A DNA stretch of 34,816 bases from Candidatus Rokuibacteriota bacterium. Lineage in GTDB: Bacteria > Methylomirabilota > Methylomirabilia > Rokubacteriales > CSP1-6. The translations under genes were made by a program, and so were the position numbers. Positions 31,576-34,816 of this stretch are shown here, piece by piece. Positions within the stretch are counted from its first letter, which is position 1; every line of letters starts with the position of its first letter. The notes beneath the pieces were generated by a model. That model did not search any database. It was not told the DNA's origin and saw only the letters and a program-made list of their open reading frames with translations. The stretch covers positions 1-34,816 of the forward strand of contig QHSQ01000118.1 of the NCBI GenBank assembly GCA_003221615.1, given 5' to 3'.

Positions 31576-32101
31576 ATGACGGCGGGAGCTCCAGCGCTTG
31601 AAAATGACGTCGTCAAACTTGAACCGGCGAGCGCCGAGAATGTCGATCTCCTCATCGAGTGGACACTCGACCCGGTTGCGCAGGGTCCCTACAAACAGGT
31701 CCCCAGCCTCAATTCCGGCGAGCTCCGGGAACTGTTCCTCCACAGCCCAGATCGTCGCTATTTTCTGATCCGACGAGCGACGGAGACGCATCCACTCGGG
31801 CGGTTCTATTGGCGGGCTTGGTTCGGCGATCCAACGGGAATTGACCGGGAGTCTGAATATTTTCTTGGCGGATCCCGGCGCTCGGGGCAACGTCTACGGC
31901 ACAGGCGTCCAGCGACTCGCATCCGACTATCTGATGACCTTACCCCAAACACGAAGCGTCTTTGCCTTCATCGTCGCAGCAAACCTGGCCGAGCAGCGGG
32001 CTCTGATGAAGGCGGGATTTCGCGAAGCTGGCCTCTACCGAGCTCTCGGTATCCGGTATCGCTGCCAAACGATCCATGCGTTCTCTTCGTTCGGAGTCGC
32101 G
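31576..32101 (+). pseudogene. GNAT-family N-acetyltransferase, broken by a 1-nt insertion
   Basis: The first part reads MTAGAPALENDVVKLEPASA from the ATG at 31576, through LLIEWTLDPVAQGPYKQVP to GRFYWRAWFGDPTGIDRE. The GNAT pattern then continues in the next frame: LNIFLADPGARGNVYGTGVQ and RLASDYLMTL, QTRSVFAFIVAANLAEQRAL, MKAGFREAGLYR. Removing the single T at 31852 joins the halves as D-R-E-L-N-I, which restores the family's strand 4 and the acetyl-CoA loop (R/Q-x-x-G-x-G/A, here GARGNVYGTG). It is therefore either a recent pseudogene or a sequencing error. The second frame runs without a stop into the HAD gene, so the end is approximate. The region looks less GC-rich than its surroundings. 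Confidence 0.75.
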
Positions 32102-32734
32102 ATGCCGCGACACCCTGAGCTACTCCTCTTTGATCTCGGCGGTGTCCTCGTCGAGTTCTCTGGCTTCCGCAACCTTAGTCCCCTGTTACGCGTCCCATTG
32201 TCAGAGTCCGAGATCAGGCAGCAATGGATCGGGTGTCCGGTTGTTCGCGCCTTCGAGGTCGGTCACCTCACACCGCAGCAGTTCGCCGAGCGCTTTGTCG
32301 CAGCGTGGAATCTGGCTGTTACCCCGGTGGACTTTCTTCAAGATTTTCGCGCGTGGACGCGGGGCTTTTTGCCAGGAGCACGCGAACTGCTGACCACACT
32401 TCGGGGCGGGTATCGACTGGCTTGCCTCAGCAACTCGAACGCGGTGCATTGGGAGCGGAATTCGCGGGACCTCGAGATCTTTTCACACTTCGAGGCGGCG
32501 TTGTCTTCGCACCTCCTCGGCCGTCATAAGCCGGACCCGATGATCTATCAGCGGGCGCTGGCCGCCCTGCACGTGGCGCCACACGACGTGTTCTTCTTCG
32601 ACGATGTGGCCGCCAATGTCGAGGCGGCGCGGGAAACAGGTATCACGGCCTTCCAGGTGGCGGGCATCACGGAGCTGCGCACTTGTCTCGGCGCGCTGGG
32701 CCTGTTGCACGACCCGGGTACGCAGGCATCCTGA
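32102..32734 (+). CDS. HAD-superfamily hydrolase (YihX-like)
   Basis: 210 residues from the ATG at 32102, 5 nt after GGAG. The frame stays open upstream to 31841, but that part is the displaced GNAT C-terminal half. HAD motifs: LLLFDLGGVLVEF (nucleophile near residue 11, DxG instead of DxD), CLSNSNAVHWE (motif II), GRHKPDP (motif III Lys) and FFFDDVAANVEAA (motif IV). This matches the YihX/epoxide-hydrolase-N group, some of which are sugar phosphatases. Similarity to the HAD protein at 15613 is only at family level. The substrate is unknown. Confidence 0.88.
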   Translation: MPRHPELLLFDLGGVLVEFSGFRNLSPLLRVPLSESEIRQQWIGCPVVRAFEVGHLTPQQFAERFVAAWNLAVTPVDFLQDFRAWTRGFLPGARELLTTLRGGYRLACLSNSNAVHWERNSRDLEIFSHFEAALSSHLLGRHKPDPMIYQRALAALHVAPHDVFFFDDVAANVEAARETGITAFQVAGITELRTCLGALGLLHDPGTQAS

Positions 32735-32769
32735 GCGGCTCGGCCAGCGGGCCCAACTGTCAGCCGCTC
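32733..32769. terminator. Candidate hairpin at the HAD stop codon
   Basis: The inverted repeat GAGCGGCT/AGCCGCTC (8 bp, 21-nt loop) begins within the HAD stop codon. A small CCTC-catc-GAGG hairpin follows at once. There is no U-tract. It is placed between two convergent genes. Confidence 0.3.
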
Positions 32770-32809
32770 GAGACCTCCATCGAGGACTATCGCCGTCGCG
32801 CTACGACTG

Positions 32810-34405
32810 TCAATAGCCGAGCCTGCGATCACGCTCGACGAGCGCGACATCGCGCTGCGCGGCGGGACCGTAGCCGCCGGCGCCCGGCGTGCGCACCAGC
32901 ACGACGTCCCCGCGCTTGAGGACGTGCTGGCGGCGGTTGTCGATCGAGACCCCGTTGATCTGCACGTCGCCGAGCCCCCCGTCGCCGCCGCCCGCGAAGC
33001 CCGGCGCCGCGAACTTCGTGCGCTCGGCCATGAACGAGGCGACGATCGGCGCGTCCGACTCGCACTCGAACACGATGTCCTGGCCGAGCCCGCCGCGGAA
33101 GCGGCCGGGCCCGCCGGATCCGGGTCGCAACCGCTTCTCTCTGAAAAACAGCGGACTGTTGCGCTCGGCCACCTCGACGGGCGTCGACGAGATGTTGCTC
33201 GGCCACGAGAGCACGCTCTCGCCGTCCTTGGTCGGCGTGGCGCCCATGCCGCCGTTGAAGAAGAAGATATTCGTGTAGGGCCGCCCGTCGGCGCGGAGGC
33301 CCGTCTGCTGTACGGCCCAGAGCGGTGAGCCCGCGCCCGCCATCACGCGGTCGGGGACGACCTGGTGGAGCGCGCCGAAGAGGAGCACCGGCACGTAGTG
33401 GCCGGTGACGGCGCGGCTCACGACGGCGGCCGGGAAGCGCGGATTGAGAAGAGATCCCTCAGGCGCGGTGACGCGCATCGGACGGTACATGCCCTCGTTG
33501 TTGGCCAGGCCGGGCAGGAGCGCGCACTTGATCGCGTAGGCGGTCATCGCGTAGGTGTAGGCGAGCACGCAGTTGATCGCGCGCGGCTGCTGGGGCGAGG
33601 TGCCGGCGTAGTCGGCGGTGATCTCGTCGCCGGCGATCGTCAGCGCCACCCGGTAGTCGAGCGGCTCGTCGACGCCGTCGGTTCGCATCGTGTAGCGGTA
33701 GGTGCCGTCCGGGACGGCGCGGATCGCCGCGCGCATCGCCCGCTCGGCCCGCGAGAACAGCTCGTCGCCGAGCGCGTCCAGCGACTCGAGCCGGGCGGCG
33801 TCCATCAGCGCGAGCAGCCGCTTCTCCATCAGCTCGTTGGCGCCGACCTGCGCCCAGATGTCGCCCACGGTCTGGTCGGGCGTGCGCACGTTGGCGCGGA
33901 TCATCTCGATCAACGTGTCATCGGCGCGCCCCTCGCGGATGAGTTTCATCAACGGGATGTGCAGCCCCTCCTCGAACACCTCGCGCGCCTCGATCGCGCG
34001 CAGCCGCCCGCCGATGTCGGGCATGTGCGAGGTGGTGGCCGAGAACGCGACGAGCCGCCCGGCGCGAAAGATCGGCTTGAGGACGCTGACGTCGCTCATG
34101 TGCCCGGTGCCCATCCACGCGTCGTTCGTGATGAGGACGTCGCCCGGGCGCATCGCGGCCGGCCCCATCGCGCGCAGGAAGTGGCGGACGGTGGCGGGCA
34201 GGGTGCCGATGAACGAGGGAATGCTGCCGGTGTTCTGTGCGAGCGCGTAGCCGCGGGCGTCGGTGAGCATGCACGCGAAGTCGTTGGCCTCGTTCGAGAG
34301 CGTCGAGAACGACGTGCGCACGATCGCCTTGGCCGCCTCGTCCACGACCGAGATGAGGCGCGTCCACAGTACCTCGAGCGTGATCGCGTCGAACCGCTGG
34401 CTCAC
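32810..34405 (-). CDS. hyuB: Hydantoinase B / 5-oxoprolinase B-type subunit
   Basis: 531 residues from a GTG start. Family features include ITLEVLWTRLISVVDEAAKAIVRTSFS at the N terminus, DFACMLTDARGYALAQNTGSIPSFIGTLP, the conserved GDVLITNDAWMGTGHMSDV and FSATTSHMPDIGG. In the C-terminal half are RPGSGGPGRFRGGLGQDIVFE and VLVRTPGAGGYGP, the nearly universal HyuB ending. HyuB pairs with HyuA for ATP-dependent opening of hydantoins, 5-oxoproline or (as acetone/acetophenone carboxylase relatives) carboxylation of ketones; the substrate is not readable here. hyuA lies just upstream, with a coupled 30-codon frame between them whose stop overlaps this GTG. Confidence 0.95.
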   Translation of the reverse strand: MSQRFDAITLEVLWTRLISVVDEAAKAIVRTSFSTLSNEANDFACMLTDARGYALAQNTGSIPSFIGTLPATVRHFLRAMGPAAMRPGDVLITNDAWMGTGHMSDVSVLKPIFRAGRLVAFSATTSHMPDIGGRLRAIEAREVFEEGLHIPLMKLIREGRADDTLIEMIRANVRTPDQTVGDIWAQVGANELMEKRLLALMDAARLESLDALGDELFSRAERAMRAAIRAVPDGTYRYTMRTDGVDEPLDYRVALTIAGDEITADYAGTSPQQPRAINCVLAYTYAMTAYAIKCALLPGLANNEGMYRPMRVTAPEGSLLNPRFPAAVVSRAVTGHYVPVLLFGALHQVVPDRVMAGAGSPLWAVQQTGLRADGRPYTNIFFFNGGMGATPTKDGESVLSWPSNISSTPVEVAERNSPLFFREKRLRPGSGGPGRFRGGLGQDIVFECESDAPIVASFMAERTKFAAPGFAGGGDGGLGDVQINGVSIDNRRQHVLKRGDVVLVRTPGAGGYGPAAQRDVALVERDRRLGY

Positions 34406-34494
34406 GGCGTCTCGTTAATTTGTAAGCGCGCCCCGGCCGGCGGGGCCCCAGCTCCGCGACGGCCTGCGGCGCGCACACCCGCCACGCGCATCAT
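34402..34494 (-). CDS. Candidate 30-residue protein coupled between hyuA and hyuB
   Basis: The frame reads MMRVAGVRAAGRRGAGAPPA then GARLQINETP and stop. Its ATG overlaps the hyuA stop (ATGA, 34491-34494), and its TGA overlaps the hyuB start (GTGA, 34402-34405), so ribosomes could pass through all three frames without a gap. The peptide contains the VRAAGRRG core also encoded by the other two copies of the dispersed element. It may be a real small protein, a coupling peptide that carries ribosomes to hyuB, or a by-product of a conserved DNA/RNA element. I do not recognise a family. Confidence 0.35.
   Translation of the reverse strand: MMRVAGVRAAGRRGAGAPPAGARLQINETP
34430..34476 (-). repeat. 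Dispersed upstream element, copy 3 (between hyuA and hyuB)
   Basis: Read on the minus strand the copy starts with the 20-nt core (34476-34457), identical to copy 1, and ends in GGCCGGGGC, 24-25 nt before the hyuB GTG. It contains GGGGCCCCGCCGGCCGGGGC-like self-complementary runs that could form a stem. Unlike copies 1 and 2 it is inside an operon rather than between divergent genes, so it need not be a promoter. Confidence 0.7.
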
Positions 34495-34816
34495 GCGTCG
34501 AGGGTCACGACGACGTTGCCGCTCGGCGCCACCATGAAGCGTGCCCGGGGCCCCACGACGAGGGTCGAGCCTTCTTCCTCGATGACGGCCGGCCCGTCGA
34601 ACTGATGACCGATGGCGAGGCGCGCGCGGTCGTACACGGTCGTCTCGACGAAGGCGTCGGCCTCGGGAAACCACACCGGGCGGCGCCCCTTGCTGGGCGG
34701 CTCGGCGCCGCGCGCACGCCCCTGCAAGACGACCTCGCTTCCCGCGACGGGCGCGCGGACCGCGACGCGGATGTTGATGAACTCGACCGGCACGTCGGGC
34801 GGCGTGAGCGAGAACT
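34491..34816 (-). CDS. hyuA: Hydantoinase A / 5-oxoprolinase A-type subunit, C-terminal end (partial)
   Basis: About 108 residues are visible, cut by the right edge. They match the C-terminal domain of HyuA: VEFINIRVAVRAPV, RRPVWFPEADAFVETTVYDRARLAIG, FDGPAVIEEEGSTLVVGPRARFMVAPSGNVVV. The last part, with PAVIEE-x-STxVVxP, is the family hallmark. The order hyuA then hyuB and the coupled small frame indicate one operon. Confidence 0.92.
   Translation of the reverse strand, partial: FSLTPPDVPVEFINIRVAVRAPVAGSEVVLQGRARGAEPPSKGRRPVWFPEADAFVETTVYDRARLAIGHQFDGPAVIEEEGSTLVVGPRARFMVAPSGNVVVTLDA

Noticed and set aside
31545..31601. ATG with a good AGGAGGT site at 31545 as a start for the GNAT gene
   Set aside because: Its frame stops after 18 codons and is not the GNAT frame; the conserved region begins at the ATG at 31576.

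Overview
This is a 34.8-kb, GC-rich bacterial window whose gene content is mostly metabolic. It is rich in acyl-CoA chemistry (thiolase-like protein with a DUF35 partner, acyl-CoA dehydrogenase, CaiB-type CoA-transferase, hotdog thioesterase), metallo-beta-lactamase-fold hydrolases, a molybdopterin enzyme, hydantoinase subunits and single-gene units on alternating strands. This gene mix and base composition suggest an uncultured soil or sediment Gram-negative lineage such as Rokubacteria/Methylomirabilota or a deltaproteobacterium-like group. A TonB-dependent receptor and several Sec signal peptides show an outer membrane and periplasm. The lineage is inference; no rRNA or marker gene is present. 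I saw no tRNA, rRNA, CRISPR array, integrase or insertion sequence.

Layout. 1-6.7 kb: a gene end, a DUF35/thiolase pair (-), an M24 peptidase plus alpha/beta hydrolase operon (+), an acyl-CoA dehydrogenase (-), a methyltransferase (+) and an unknown coiled-coil protein (+). 6.9-16.3 kb: a NYN nuclease with a LOTUS-like domain and Arg/Gly-rich tails, a double-hotdog thioesterase, a MASE1-PAS-HisKA protein without an ATPase domain, an aldo/keto reductase, an 821-residue GAF protein of unknown role, a CoA-transferase and a HAD hydrolase. 16.3-25.5 kb: a TonB receptor divergent from a secreted sorbosone-dehydrogenase-like propeller and a diheme cytochrome c, then a molybdopterin oxidoreductase with an unknown partner, a YncE-like propeller and an MBL hydrolase. 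25.5-31.3 kb: a tightly overlapping five-gene operon (Gld-type ABC ATPase, permease, GldG-like protein, DUF4340-like protein, HupE/UreJ-like protein), with an exported AHL-lactonase-like enzyme upstream. 31.5-34.8 kb: a frameshifted GNAT gene, a second HAD hydrolase, and hyuB plus the end of hyuA.

Most interesting signals. (1) An element of about 45 bp occurs three times. Each copy lies 23-27 nt upstream of a start codon in the same orientation relative to that gene, and each can encode a short peptide with the core VRA(A/T)GRRG. Between hyuA and hyuB the reading frame is joined to both neighbours by 4-nt stop/start overlaps. (2) The TonB receptor and the dehydrogenase have back-to-back promoters sharing one palindromic -35 element. 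(3) The cytochrome c signal peptide is complete only if translation starts at a CTG that overlaps the preceding stop codon. (4) Several genes have a -10 hexamer only 6-8 nt before the start codon, as expected for leaderless mRNAs.
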